A stretch of DNA of 53,510 nt from Photobacterium galatheae (GTDB lineage: Bacteria > Pseudomonadota > Gammaproteobacteria > Enterobacterales > Vibrionaceae), in contig NZ_JMIB01000009.1 in the NCBI RefSeq assembly GCF_000695255.1, positions 1-53,510 of the forward strand, read 5' to 3'. Position 1 is the first letter of the stretch, and each line of letters begins with the position of its first letter. The notes beneath the pieces were generated by a model. The model had not been told where the DNA came from, searched no databases, and saw only the letters and a program-made list of their open reading frames with translations. Shown one piece after another: positions 27,825 through 36,830 of this stretch. The position numbers and the translations under genes are program-made.

Positions 27825-28229
27825 ATGAAATCTCTACTCCTGACTTTTGCGGTGCTGCTGTTGACCCTGAACCAGCCCGCTTTTGCACAAGCAGCACAAG
27901 GCACACCGCAGTACAGCTATTTCACGCTGACACCGGATATCACCACCAATTACACCACCCAAGGCAACAAGCTGGGTTATCTGCGTTTGCAAGTCGATCT
28001 GATGGTTGCCGATCCCGATTATTTGCCGCTGGTCGAGCACCATGCCCCACTGATCCGTGATGCGATTATTCAGATCATCAGCGAGCAACCGGAAGTCAAA
28101 ATCAAGTCTCTGGCTGGCCGTGAAGCCATTCGTCAGCAGTGCCTGACTAAAGTCAATGATTTGCTGATTGCCGAGACCAACCAAAAATTACTGACTGAAC
28201 TGCTCTTTACCAAATATCTGTATCAGTAA
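27825..28229 (+). CDS. FliL-like periplasmic/membrane-associated protein
   Basis: A 134-aa protein with an N-terminal hydrophobic segment (LLLTFAVLLLTL, cleavage or anchor near AFAQA) and a FliL-type domain: YFTLTPDITTNYTT, LGYLRLQVDLMV, HAPLIRDAIIQIISEQ and REAIRQQCLTKVNDLL. It is not in a flagellar operon; vibrios carry such a copy beside ubiCA. FliL proteins associate with the flagellar stator, but a motility role for this copy is only inferred. The start at 27825 is chosen because the signal sequence begins there; an ATG at 27813 is possible. Confidence 0.8.
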   Translation: MKSLLLTFAVLLLTLNQPAFAQAAQGTPQYSYFTLTPDITTNYTTQGNKLGYLRLQVDLMVADPDYLPLVEHHAPLIRDAIIQIISEQPEVKIKSLAGREAIRQQCLTKVNDLLIAETNQKLLTELLFTKYLYQ

Positions 28230-28250
28230 TCCCCCGCTTCCCGAAAAAGA

Positions 28251-28275
28251 AAAGGCGCTCAATGAGCGCCTTTAT
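28251..28275. terminator. Bidirectional terminator between the FliL-like gene and glpD
   Basis: AAAGGCGCTC (28251-28260), loop AAT, GAGCGCCTTT (28264-28273). A-rich and T-rich flanks on both sides; the genes are convergent. Confidence 0.88.
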
Positions 28276-28296
28276 TCTTCGTTTCCCGGAAATACT

Positions 28297-29811
28297 TTAT
28301 GCCGCAGCATGGGCACCATCACGCTTTGCCGCGATATATTCAGCCACCGCCTGCTGCTGGTCGCTGTTCAGGTACAGACCCAGCTTACTGCGTCGCCACA
28401 GCGCATCTTCTGCACTGCTCACAAACTCATGATTCATCAGGTAATCCAGCTCACGGGCGTAAAAACCCTCGCCGAAATGCTGTCCCATTTCTGCTTCGCT
28501 GTTTACGCCATCAAGCACCTGCCAGCACAGGGTACCGTAGTTAGTCGCCAGCCGCTCGGCCGTGAATGCATTCAGCCAGTCATAACGAGTCTGCAACTCG
28601 CGGCTTAAACGTGACAGATCAAAACCAGCTTCTCCACCCGGCAGACAGGCATCAGCGGTCCAGGCTGTGCCCATATTCGGGAAGAATGGTGCCAGTTTAT
28701 GCAATGCCGCCTCGGCCAGTTTACGATAGGTGGTCAGCTTACCGCCAAAGATCGACAGTAGCGGCGGCTGCGAACCTTCCTGCTCCAATTCCAGCGTGTA
28801 ATCCCGGGTCACAGCTTGCGGTGAATCGGACTCATCATCACACAGCGGGCGAACGCCTGAGTAAGTCCACACCACATCGGTCCGTTGCAGCTGGTGTTTG
28901 AAGTGCGCGTTATACACTTTGAGCAGGTAACGGATTTCGTCTTCATCAATCGCCACCTGACGCGGATCACCGTGGTATTCCACATCGGTGGTGCCAATGA
29001 TTGAGAAGCGGTCCAGATAAGGGATCACGAACACAATACGCTGGTCTTCGTTCTGCAAAATGTAAGCCTGCGGTTCATCATGCACACGGGGCACAACAAT
29101 GTGTGAGCCTTTGATCAGACGGATATTGCGCGGTGATGGGGTATCCAGGCTGGTGTCATAGAAGGTTTTCACCCAAGGGCCAGCTGCATTGACCAGCGCA
29201 TGAGACCGGCGTACAAACCGCTCCCCCGTCAGGCCGTCAAGCACCGTCACCTGCCAGATATCGCCATCCCGTTCGGCTTTTTCAACCCGGCAACGATTCC
29301 GAACTTCCCCCCCACGGGCTGCGGTTTCCATGGCATTGAGTACCACCAGGCGGGCGTCGTCCACCCAGCAGTCAGAATATTCAAAACCACGGGTAATTTC
29401 CGGCACCAGTGCAGAGTCATTGCCAAAACGCAGCCCTGCACTGCCCGGCAGTGTCGTGCGCTTGCCCAAGTGATCGTAAAGGAACAGGCCGGCGCGAATC
29501 ATCCAGGCTGGTCGCAGGTGAGGACGATGCGGCAGACGGAATCGCATTGGCTTCGCAATATGCGGGATTTTTCGCAGCAAGACTTCACGCTCAGCCAGGG
29601 CTTCGCCCACCAGGCGGAACTCGTAATGCTCCAGATAACGTAAACCACCGTGGATCAGTTTAGAGCTGGCCGATGACGTTGCCGAAGCAAAGTCCTCTGC
29701 TTCGAACAATGCTACCTTAAGACCACGTCCTGCCGCATCGGCCGCGATACCGGCACCATTAATTCCACCGCCGACGACGATGATATCCAGAATCTCATTT
29801 GCTGCTGTCAT
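28297..29811 (-). CDS. glpD: Aerobic glycerol-3-phosphate dehydrogenase
   Basis: Membrane-associated flavoenzyme that oxidises sn-glycerol-3-phosphate to dihydroxyacetone phosphate and passes electrons to ubiquinone. It has 504 aa (E. coli 501). The FAD-binding Rossmann motif VVGGGINGAGIAADAAGRG lies near the N-terminus, followed by TSSASSKLIHGGLRYLE. The C-terminal part has FGGKLTTYRKLAE. The start is ATG at 29809-29811; a GTG three codons upstream is possible. GlpR operator-like sequences precede the gene, which is separated from glpR by a terminator. Confidence 0.97.
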   Translation of the reverse strand: MTAANEILDIIVVGGGINGAGIAADAAGRGLKVALFEAEDFASATSSASSKLIHGGLRYLEHYEFRLVGEALAEREVLLRKIPHIAKPMRFRLPHRPHLRPAWMIRAGLFLYDHLGKRTTLPGSAGLRFGNDSALVPEITRGFEYSDCWVDDARLVVLNAMETAARGGEVRNRCRVEKAERDGDIWQVTVLDGLTGERFVRRSHALVNAAGPWVKTFYDTSLDTPSPRNIRLIKGSHIVVPRVHDEPQAYILQNEDQRIVFVIPYLDRFSIIGTTDVEYHGDPRQVAIDEDEIRYLLKVYNAHFKHQLQRTDVVWTYSGVRPLCDDESDSPQAVTRDYTLELEQEGSQPPLLSIFGGKLTTYRKLAEAALHKLAPFFPNMGTAWTADACLPGGEAGFDLSRLSRELQTRYDWLNAFTAERLATNYGTLCWQVLDGVNSEAEMGQHFGEGFYARELDYLMNHEFVSSAEDALWRRSKLGLYLNSDQQQAVAEYIAAKRDGAHAAA

Positions 29812-29879
29812 GCCTTTCACCTGTACCCTTCGTTGACCGACTCGTCTGCATTCCTCTCTGCTTTATATTAGGACATGCA

Positions 29880-29970
29880 TTCGAAAGTCATCATTTCGAT
29901 TTTATGTTCGATATCGCTCAATATAGACAAATCCAGCGCGAACATCATCCTTTTTATGCTCGAAACATGA
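29880..29970 (-). promoter_or_regulatory. glpD promoter region with GlpR operator-like repeats
   Basis: The stretch contains several TTCGA-centred elements. The best, ATGTTCGATATCGCTCAAT at about 29904-29922, resembles the E. coli GlpR operator (ATGTTCG..CGAACAT half-sites). Others are ATTCGAAAG and ATGCTCGAAACATGA (29956-29970). A -35-like TTGTCT on the minus strand lies next to the best site, so repressor binding would occlude the promoter. Operator calling is by eye. Confidence 0.55.
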
Positions 29971-29991
29971 CACCAATATGATCATACGCAC

Positions 29992-30018
29992 AAAAAAAGC
30001 TGCCTTTTTGGCAGCTTT
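29992..30018 (-). terminator. Terminator after glpR
   Basis: On the minus strand AAAGCTGCC, loop AAAAA, GGCAGCTTT followed by a run of Ts. It isolates glpR from glpD. Confidence 0.88.
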
Positions 30019-30088
30019 ATGCGTATTCCGGGCTAAATTGATAATCAGTCAGGACATAAATGAGCGAAAACGCTCAAATGAAAAGTCC

Positions 30089-30853
30089 TCAGTCAGAAAC
30101 AATTTCTAGATGTGTTTCCAGTTCTGCCATCCGCTTTGCCAGGGGTTCTGGGGGCGTTTTATTGGTGAACAGCATGTCGATCTGGCTGATATCACCGAGG
30201 TTCACCATGGCGTTTCGACCGAATTTGGTATGATCCACACCCAGCATGACACAGCGGCTATTTTCGATAATCGCTTGCTTGACCCGAACTTCATGATAGT
30301 CAAAGTCCAGTAAGGAGCCGTCCAGCTCAATCCCGCTGATCCCAATGATCCCAAAATCGAGCCGGAACTGTGAGATAAAATCCAGTGTGGCTTCACCGAC
30401 AATCCCACCATCACGGTTGCGTACCTCGCCACCGGCCAGAATCACCCGGCAGTCATCCTTACCGGTCAGGATACCGGCAACATTCAGGTTGTTTGTCACC
30501 ACCCTCAAATCGGTATGGTTCAGCAGTGCACGCGCCACCGCTTCCGGGGTTGTCCCAATATCAATGAACAGGGTCGCACCGTCTGGAATATGTCTGGCCA
30601 TTGCCTGAGCAATGCGGTCTTTCTCAGCCAATTGCATGACTTTTCGGGTCGTATAAGAGGTATTCACCGAACTGGAAGGCACTGTTGCGCCACCATGATG
30701 ACGGCGAATTTTATTCTCTTCTGCCAGTTCATTCAGATCACGGCGGATGGTCTGCGGGCTGACATGAAAGCGGGCAACCAGATCGTCAGTACTGACATAG
30801 CCCTGGGTTTTCACGAGATCGACGATCTCCTGATGACGTTTGCTTTGCTTCAC
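30089..30853 (-). CDS. glpR: GlpR, DeoR-family repressor of the glp regulon
   Basis: Represses glycerol-3-phosphate catabolism until bound by the inducer. It has 254 aa and is collinear with E. coli GlpR: DeoR helix-turn-helix at about 18-40 (VSTDDLVARFHVSPQTIRR), then HHGGATVPSSSVNT, and a ligand-binding domain with FIDIGTTPEAVARALL and EATLDFISQFRLDFGIIG. The start is GTG at 30851-30853 (VKQSKRHQE), with AGGAG 11 bases upstream; the longer frame to 30910 is unconserved. It is the last gene of glpE-glpG-glpR. Confidence 0.95.
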   Translation of the reverse strand: MKQSKRHQEIVDLVKTQGYVSTDDLVARFHVSPQTIRRDLNELAEENKIRRHHGGATVPSSSVNTSYTTRKVMQLAEKDRIAQAMARHIPDGATLFIDIGTTPEAVARALLNHTDLRVVTNNLNVAGILTGKDDCRVILAGGEVRNRDGGIVGEATLDFISQFRLDFGIIGISGIELDGSLLDFDYHEVRVKQAIIENSRCVMLGVDHTKFGRNAMVNLGDISQIDMLFTNKTPPEPLAKRMAELETHLEIVSD

Positions 30854-30976
30854 TGCTGTAACTGCTCCTGATAAACGAAGATCAAATAACCGTAATGGCC
30901 CGGTATCCATGGCTGCTCATCTTACTGGGCAATGCTGCATCTTGCCAGAGAGGGGATCCCACTCCTGACGCAAAGC

Positions 30977-31825
30977 TCAATGTGCTTTTTTCTCAGGGTG
31001 CCGCAGACGTGCATCCACAAATGCCAGGAAACAGCCGGTCACTAACCCGAATAAATGCGCCATATTCGCGATTTTGATACCGAGGATGTCTGCAAATCCC
31101 AGGATCAGCCACACCAACATGAACACAACAATGCCGTTTGGGATATTGAGTCCCCGTGACGGTGCCAGCCATCCCAGCCACCAGAGATAGCCCATTAGTG
31201 CGTACACAACCCCGGACAGACCACCAAAGTTAGGGCCGCCAACCCAGAACTGCGCCAGACCAGAGACCAGCGCTGACAGAAGAAAGATTTCCAACAGCTT
31301 ACCGCTGCCACTGTGCCGCTCTAACTGCCCGCCCAGGATCCACCACCACAGACAGTTAAAGACAAGATGAAGCAATGAGAAATGCAGCAGGCTGTGCGAT
31401 ACATAGCGCCACAGCTCCCATGTATCCCCCTGCATCAGCGGAAAATGCAGCCAGTCAAATAAGAACCGCTGCCAGCCGAAAATCCAACCGATATAAATCG
31501 CGATGGCCACGATCATCACACTCAGGCTGACCGGCCCGGCACCCTGCTTGAGCATCGACAGCAAGCTGGGGCTGTTGTACCACACCTTGAAGGTCTTCCG
31601 CTGAGCCGCTTGCTCAAAAGCTGCCCGATACTTGGGATCACCCGGGTGAGAGAGAAACTGCTGCCATTCCGATTCAGTGTCCGCCTGATACCGTTGATCA
31701 GCCAGAAAAATGACAAAATGGTCACCGGGTTCCACCGCGAGGACCAGTTCGATACCACGCATAGCCATATAATCAATAAAAGCCAGCGCTATCATCGGAT
31801 CATCATGAACGGCAATTCGCAGCAT
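30977..31825 (-). CDS. glpG: GlpG rhomboid intramembrane serine protease
   Basis: Cleaves membrane proteins within or near their transmembrane segments. It has 282 aa: a cytoplasmic N-domain (1-85), then six helices. The catalytic dyad is Ser204 in GGLSGVVYAL and His257 in MAHLFGL; HLVFN supplies the oxyanion-side residues, and the L1 loop WELWRYVSHSLLHFS is typical. ATG at 31823-31825 has GGGAG six bases upstream, preferred over an ATG six codons earlier. It lies between glpE and glpR, as in E. coli. Confidence 0.95.
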   Translation of the reverse strand: MLRIAVHDDPMIALAFIDYMAMRGIELVLAVEPGDHFVIFLADQRYQADTESEWQQFLSHPGDPKYRAAFEQAAQRKTFKVWYNSPSLLSMLKQGAGPVSLSVMIVAIAIYIGWIFGWQRFLFDWLHFPLMQGDTWELWRYVSHSLLHFSLLHLVFNCLWWWILGGQLERHSGSGKLLEIFLLSALVSGLAQFWVGGPNFGGLSGVVYALMGYLWWLGWLAPSRGLNIPNGIVVFMLVWLILGFADILGIKIANMAHLFGLVTGCFLAFVDARLRHPEKKAH

Positions 31826-31887
31826 CTCCGACTCCCATTTCAACCTTCAGGTTTCAGGGGCTCGGTAAACCGAAACTCAGGATCTGA

Positions 31888-32214
31888 TCACTGCCCCACA
31901 CAAGGGTATGATTCACGACGCCAGGCCTCAAATCCGCCATCCATACTGTAGACCGTCTCATACCCTTGATTGATCAGATACTGCGCAGCACCCTGTGAAC
32001 TAATCCCATGGTAGCACATGACGATCACGGGCTGATCGAAATCGACTTCGTCCATGAACTGAACAATGGAATCATTCGTCAGGTGAAAGGCTGCATCAGG
32101 ACGGGATAACGCATGGGACTGAGGGTCGCGAATATCCACCAGCACAGCACGGCTCTCCGGCTGCTGAATTAAAGAGTACGCCTGCTCAACAGAAATATGT
32201 TCAAACTGCTCCAT
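31888..32214 (-). CDS. glpE: GlpE thiosulfate sulfurtransferase (rhodanese)
   Basis: Single-domain rhodanese of 108 aa, the same length as E. coli GlpE. It transfers sulfane sulfur from thiosulfate to cyanide or thiols; the biological acceptor is uncertain. The active-site loop is [10 protein letters not shown] with catalytic Cys67. It is the first gene of the glpEGR group, so its promoter lies upstream of 32214. Confidence 0.95.
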   Translation of the reverse strand: MEQFEHISVEQAYSLIQQPESRAVLVDIRDPQSHALSRPDAAFHLTNDSIVQFMDEVDFDQPVIVMCYHGISSQGAAQYLINQGYETVYSMDGGFEAWRRESYPCVGQ

Positions 32215-32673
32215 GAAAGCCTCATTCAGTGTTTATCATCGGCAACAGCCAGGATCACGCCGCTGTTCACCAGAAAAATGCACGATCCTTTGCGGGGATC
32301 GATCAAAATTAGACAAGGTCAACCCGATTCATTTCCCGGAGAAACCTCAGCCAAATGGCTGTTCGCCAGTATACCTCACTCAGTTACTCACAGCTTTGAA
32401 AAAATCCGCCGTGATCGCGGCTCCCTGACAAGGCTGAATATGCCTTAAAAACTCAATATTTAGCCCGACCCGTTTTTCATGCTTCACTTTGACTGATCAT
32501 CCTTTCGCCATCTGTGGAAAAAACTGTGAATAGCGTTGATAATGTGTTGGGAGCAAAGAAGATCCACTAGATGTAGTAAGGATCATGGCAAACACTGTGG
32601 ATAATTTTTTGAGTGTGCAACCGCATGCCATTCCCGAGATCAGCAAACCGCCGTCTCACTTGACTCCAGGCAC
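32215..32673. other. Spacer between glpE and the rpoH terminator
   Basis: About 460 bp with no credible gene. It must hold the leftward glpE promoter. I see no clear GlpR or CRP site. Short ORFs here are unconserved in look and lack ribosome sites. Confidence 0.45.
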
Positions 32674-32702
32674 AAAAAAACCGGCCAGCAGCCGGTTTTT
32701 TC
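32671..32702 (-). terminator. Terminator after rpoH
   Basis: AAAAACCGGC (32676-32685), loop CAGCA, GCCGGTTTTT (32691-32700). On the minus strand it ends in a seven-T run. It lies about 80 bp beyond the rpoH stop. Confidence 0.88.
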
Positions 32703-32780
32703 ATTCAATAACACTGTGGATAGAAATTCCTGTGACCGTGAAGATCCTGAGCCCTCAAGATCAGGACGCTTTCTGGATCT

Positions 32781-33641
32781 TTACAGGGCTTCGCCCACAG
32801 CCTCTTTCAATTTACGCATGGCATTTTTCTCCAGCTGACGAATACGCTCAGCCGAAACACCATAATGATCCGCCAAATCCTGCAATGTTGCTTTGTCATC
32901 ATCCAGCCAGCGGGAACGGACAATATGCTGGCTTCGATCATCCAGATTTGACAGTGCCAGTGACAAACGGTTATTCGCATGGCTTTCCCAGTTATTTTCC
33001 TCATAACTGAGTGCCACATCAGAAGATTTATCTTCCAGGAAATACACCGGTGCCGCATAGCTGCTGTCGCGTTCGTCTTCGTCGACGGGCATATCGAACG
33101 TTGCATCCTGCGCGGCAAGACGAGATTCCATCTCGCGCACTTCGCTGGTCTCTACACCCAGCTGTTCTGCCACCATTTCGACTTCTTCATTATTGAACCA
33201 GCCCAGACGCTTTTTGGCTTTACGCAGGTTGAAGAAGAGTTTGCGCTGAGCCTTGGTCGTCGCCACTTTGACAATCCGCCAGTTCCGCAGCACATATTCA
33301 TGAATCTCAGCTTTAATCCAGTGAACAGCAAAAGACACCAAGCGCACCCCGACTTCCGGGTTAAAACGCTTCACGGCCTTCATCAGACCAATATTGCCTT
33401 CCTGCACCAGATCAGCCATCGGCAAACCATAACCGGAATAACCGCGGGCGACATGGACTACAAAACGCAGGTGGGACAATACCAGACCGCGTGCAGCCTC
33501 GATATCGCCTTCATAATGCAGACGCTCAGCTAACTCACGTTCCTGCTCGGCTGTCAGCATCGGATAGCTGTTCACAGACTGGATATAACCTTCCAGACTG
33601 TCGGCAGAAACTAAAGCTAATGAAGTCATCTCTTTTGTCAT
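32781..33641 (-). CDS. rpoH: RNA polymerase heat-shock sigma factor RpoH (sigma-32)
   Basis: Directs transcription of heat-shock chaperone and protease genes. It has 286 aa. Region 2 includes [37 protein letters not shown] (core binding and -10 recognition). The RpoH box [12 protein letters not shown] distinguishes it from other sigma-70 members. Region 4.2 is [27 protein letters not shown]. The ATG at 33641 has AGGGG eight bases upstream. The leader contains two hairpins and a likely promoter. It follows ftsX on the same strand, as in E. coli. Confidence 0.97.
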   Translation of the reverse strand: MTKEMTSLALVSADSLEGYIQSVNSYPMLTAEQERELAERLHYEGDIEAARGLVLSHLRFVVHVARGYSGYGLPMADLVQEGNIGLMKAVKRFNPEVGVRLVSFAVHWIKAEIHEYVLRNWRIVKVATTKAQRKLFFNLRKAKKRLGWFNNEEVEMVAEQLGVETSEVREMESRLAAQDATFDMPVDEDERDSSYAAPVYFLEDKSSDVALSYEENNWESHANNRLSLALSNLDDRSQHIVRSRWLDDDKATLQDLADHYGVSAERIRQLEKNAMRKLKEAVGEAL

Positions 33642-33666
33642 TCAAGCAACCCCTGTGGATTCATTG

Positions 33667-33722
33667 CCAGAGCCTTTTACTCTGGACTTTCACGTAAATC
33701 AGGCAGTGATTATGCTGCCTGA
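33667..33722 (-). other. rpoH leader with two hairpins
   Basis: Inverted repeat TCAGGCAG/CTGCCTGA (33699-33706 and 33715-33722, 8 bp) and a second one CCAGAG/CTCTGG (33667-33672 and 33680-33685, 6 bp). The second is about 25 nt upstream of the start codon and ends about 12 nt before the AGGGG ribosome site. They could form RNA structures affecting translation, or the first could be a protein-binding site. Confidence 0.45.
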
Positions 33723-33728
33723 CCGACA

Positions 33729-33758
33729 ATAATGCCTGTAATACTGCGCAAAATGCAA
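33729..33758 (-). promoter_or_regulatory. Likely rpoH promoter
   Basis: On the minus strand TTGCAT (33753-33758), 18-base spacer, CATTAT (33729-33734). This predicts transcription start near 33722, at the foot of the first leader hairpin. Confidence 0.45.
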
Positions 33759-33788
33759 GCGCACATCCTCTAGATAGAGTGCGTTACA

Positions 33789-34715
33789 TCAGATTGGTTC
33801 AATTTCTTTTAAGTGCCTCCCAGCACTGAGGCGTGCTGCCAGCACCCCAAGCAGTGACGACAGCATGAGCAGCAACAGGCCTTCGTCCCAGGCCAGACCC
33901 GTCAAGTGAAAATCACTGCCATATAACAGTGCCAGTTTATCCACTGCACTTTCAATCATCAAGCATACCAGCGTAGTGAGCACTAACGCCAAGGCCGATG
34001 CCAGTAAGCCATACCAAGCGCCCGTATACAAAAACGGCCTCAGAATGTAGGTATTGGTTGCGCCAACCAGCTTCATCACCTGCACCGCCTCTTTCTGGTT
34101 TTGCAATTGCAGCCGCAGCGTATTACCCACAATCAGGAACACGGCCAGCAACATCAACCCGGCCATCAACATCGCCAGCGTCACACTCAGTTGCTTGATT
34201 GCCTCCAGCCGCTGGAGCCAGTCACTGTCGAGTCTGACATCATCCACACCCGCCTGCGCTCTGAGCTTATCTGCCAGCCCGGCAGCCGCTTCACTGGTCT
34301 GCCACTGTGCGGCCGGTTTTATCACCAGAACGGCAGGCAGCGGATTTTCATCCAGCAAACTTAATGCCTTGGCAAAGCCGGCATGGTTTCGAAATTCCTC
34401 CAGCCCCTGCTGAGGAGAAATATAGTCTGTCTGAGCCACTTCCTGCCAGCCAGAAACCCGCTCAAGCAGCTGGCGGGCTTCACGGTCACCAGTGCCGGAA
34501 GCCAGATACACGGTCAACTGTGTCGGGTTTTGCCACGCCTGACTGACCAGACTGATATTTTTCGCTGCGATGTAAAAACAAGTCGGCAACGTCAGAGCCA
34601 CGGTCAATACGGCCAGAGTCAGGACATTCCCCAGCGGACGACGCCACATATCGGTGAGTGCCTGCTTACAAACCTGCCGTTGCATCGCCAGCCAGCTTTG
34701 GGATTCACGCGCCAT
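33789..34715 (-). CDS. ftsX: FtsX cell-division ABC transporter-like permease
   Basis: Divisome protein that, with FtsE, activates septal peptidoglycan hydrolysis. It has 308 aa: a cytoplasmic N-terminus, four helices (about 27-50, 176-200, 228-252, 275-297) and a large periplasmic loop after the first. Typical segments are QALTDMWRRPLGNVLTLAV and LQLQNQKEAVQVMKLVGATNTYI. The start overlaps the ftsE stop by 11 bases, with GAGGT five bases upstream, so translation is coupled. Confidence 0.95.
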   Translation of the reverse strand: MARESQSWLAMQRQVCKQALTDMWRRPLGNVLTLAVLTVALTLPTCFYIAAKNISLVSQAWQNPTQLTVYLASGTGDREARQLLERVSGWQEVAQTDYISPQQGLEEFRNHAGFAKALSLLDENPLPAVLVIKPAAQWQTSEAAAGLADKLRAQAGVDDVRLDSDWLQRLEAIKQLSVTLAMLMAGLMLLAVFLIVGNTLRLQLQNQKEAVQVMKLVGATNTYILRPFLYTGAWYGLLASALALVLTTLVCLMIESAVDKLALLYGSDFHLTGLAWDEGLLLLMLSSLLGVLAARLSAGRHLKEIEPI

Positions 34716-35373
34716 AAGCGACCTCGCGCATCATACCGTTGTGCAGATCCAGACGACGGTAAGCGTGTCGGCTCAGCAAAGACGTGTCATGAGTGGCCAT
34801 CAGTACGCTGACGCCCACTCGGTTAAATTCGGCGAACAGGGCCATCATTTGCTGAGACAAATCTGCATCCAGGTTACCGGTCGGTTCATCTGCCAGCACC
34901 ACCAGCGGCTTATTCACCACGGCACGGGCAATCCCCACGCGCTGCTGTTCCCCCCCGGAAAGCTGGATCGGCAGACATTGCGCCTTATCCAGCAGGCCGA
35001 CTTTATCCAGCGCCGCAGACACCCGGCGTTTCACATCCCCGGCTGGAGACTGTGCGATCTGCAGCGGCAGTGCGACATTCTCAAACACAGTTCTGTCCAT
35101 CAGCAGTCGGTGATCCTGAAAAATCATCCCGATATGACGTCGCAGAAAAGGGATCTGATGACTGTCAATTCGGGTGATGTCATGTTCATTAAAGAAAATG
35201 CGGCCATCACTTGGCCGCTCTATTGCTGCAATCAGTTTCAACAACGTGCTCTTTCCCGCTCCGGAATGACCGGTCAGAAAGGCCATCTCACCTTTACCCA
35301 GATGAAAATTCACTTTTTGCAGGGCTTGTCGGCCACCCCGATATGCTTTACTGACCTGCTGAAACTGAATCAC
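34705..35373 (-). CDS. ftsE: FtsE cell-division ATP-binding protein
   Basis: ATPase partner of FtsX, 222 aa. Walker [10 protein letters not shown] (35-43), signature LSGGEQQRV (138-146) and Walker [13 protein letters not shown] (158-169) are all intact. The start is GTG at 35371-35373, two bases after the ftsY stop; GAGGA at the ftsY end provides its ribosome site. Confidence 0.97.
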   Translation of the reverse strand: MIQFQQVSKAYRGGRQALQKVNFHLGKGEMAFLTGHSGAGKSTLLKLIAAIERPSDGRIFFNEHDITRIDSHQIPFLRRHIGMIFQDHRLLMDRTVFENVALPLQIAQSPAGDVKRRVSAALDKVGLLDKAQCLPIQLSGGEQQRVGIARAVVNKPLVVLADEPTGNLDADLSQQMMALFAEFNRVGVSVLMATHDTSLLSRHAYRRLDLHNGMMREVAYGA

Positions 35374-35375
35374 AC

Positions 35376-36680
35376 TTATTCCTCGTCGCTAAACAGTGCC
35401 TCAATAAATTCCTGGGCGGCAAATGGACGCAAATCTTCAATGCCTTCCCCAATTCCAATGTAACGAATCGGAATGTTGAACTGATCGGCAATGGCGAAAA
35501 TTACCCCACCTTTGGCTGTCCCATCCAGCTTGGTCAGTGTAATACCAGAGACTGGTGCCACTTCGCTGAACAACTTGGCCTGACTGATCGCATTCTGACC
35601 CGTACCGGCATCAACGGTCAGCATGATTTCATGCGGCGCCTGCGGATCGATTTTCTGCATCACCCGAACAATCTTACGTAACTCTTCCATCAGATTGCCT
35701 TTGTTTTGCAAACGGCCCGCGGTATCTGCAATCACCACATCCACTTTGCGAGCCTTGGCAGACTCAATGGCATCGTAGATCACGGAAGCACTGTCTGCAC
35801 CGGTGTGCTGCGCGACTACAGGGACGTTGTTTCGCTCCCCCCACACCTGCAGCTGTTCAACGGCAGCTGCACGGAAAGTATCACCGGCAGCCAGCATGAC
35901 AGATAATCCCTGGCTCTGGAATTGCTTCGCCAGCTTACCGATCGTGGTGGTTTTACCCACGCCGTTCACACCGACCATCAAAATGACATAAGGCTGACGG
36001 CTGGTATCAATCACCAGCGGCTGCTCGACTTTCGCCAGCATGTCGCTCAGCTCATCTTTCAGCAGGCCGTACAGTGCCTCTCCATCTTTCAGTTGCTTGC
36101 GATCCGCTTTTTCTGTCAGGTTTTCGATGATTTTAAGCGTCGTATCCATCCCGACATCGGCCACCAGCAACTGCTCTTCCAGTTCTTCAAACAGATCATC
36201 ATCAATCTGCTTGCCACGGAACAGACCGAAGAACCCCGAACCCAGTTGATTCCGGGTTTTCTTCAATCCTTTCATCAAACGACTGAAGAAACCTTCGCGC
36301 TGAGGTTTTTCCTGCACCGCGGGTTCTGAAACAACGACAGGAATCTCCGCTTCTGGCTGCGCTTCCGGCTGTTCCTCAACCACAGCCTCAACCGGAGTTT
36401 CATCTTCCGTCACCGGATGGCGCAGCGCTTCGGCTTCCACATCCAGATGCGCACTCTGCTCCGGCAATTCCGGGGCTTCCTCGCGTGGTGCCGGCGCTTC
36501 TTCTACCGCCTCCGCATCCGGAGCGACGACCTCCTGGGCCTCAGGCGCTGTCGCAACGTCCTGAGCTTGCTCTGCCTCAGTAGCATCTTGCTGCTGTTTT
36601 TGTTGTTCCTGTTGCTCGGTTTGCTCTTCCGCGCCAAACCCCAGCCATGAAAATAATCCGCGCTTCTTTTTTTCTGCCAT
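35376..36680 (-). CDS. ftsY: FtsY, signal recognition particle receptor
   Basis: SRP receptor GTPase that docks ribosome-nascent-chain complexes at the membrane. It has 434 aa: an N-terminal A domain of about 125 residues made of Gln/Glu/Ala-rich low-complexity sequence, then the NG domain. G1 is GVNGVGKTTT (about 237-246), DTAGRLQNK is the G3 region, and TKLDGTAKGG is the G4 region. The start is ATG at 36678-36680, with AGGA seven bases upstream. First gene of ftsY-ftsE-ftsX, divergent from rsmD. Confidence 0.97.
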   Translation of the reverse strand: MAEKKKRGLFSWLGFGAEEQTEQQEQQKQQQDATEAEQAQDVATAPEAQEVVAPDAEAVEEAPAPREEAPELPEQSAHLDVEAEALRHPVTEDETPVEAVVEEQPEAQPEAEIPVVVSEPAVQEKPQREGFFSRLMKGLKKTRNQLGSGFFGLFRGKQIDDDLFEELEEQLLVADVGMDTTLKIIENLTEKADRKQLKDGEALYGLLKDELSDMLAKVEQPLVIDTSRQPYVILMVGVNGVGKTTTIGKLAKQFQSQGLSVMLAAGDTFRAAAVEQLQVWGERNNVPVVAQHTGADSASVIYDAIESAKARKVDVVIADTAGRLQNKGNLMEELRKIVRVMQKIDPQAPHEIMLTVDAGTGQNAISQAKLFSEVAPVSGITLTKLDGTAKGGVIFAIADQFNIPIRYIGIGEGIEDLRPFAAQEFIEALFSDEE

Positions 36681-36830
36681 TGGCAAATCCTGGAAATTGA
36701 TTGGTACAATTTGCGGCCTGAAAACAAGTGGCCTGTTTATCTTTGGGCTTGCATTTGCTGTTACAGTTCACAAACACAAAGATAATCAGGCCCATGTATA
36801 CTATCACTTTCTCTACGGTCGAAGAAATGT

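Noticed and set aside
34654..35463. Plus-strand open frame of 269 codons opposite ftsE
   Set aside because: FtsE on the minus strand has intact Walker and signature motifs; the opposite frame shows none.
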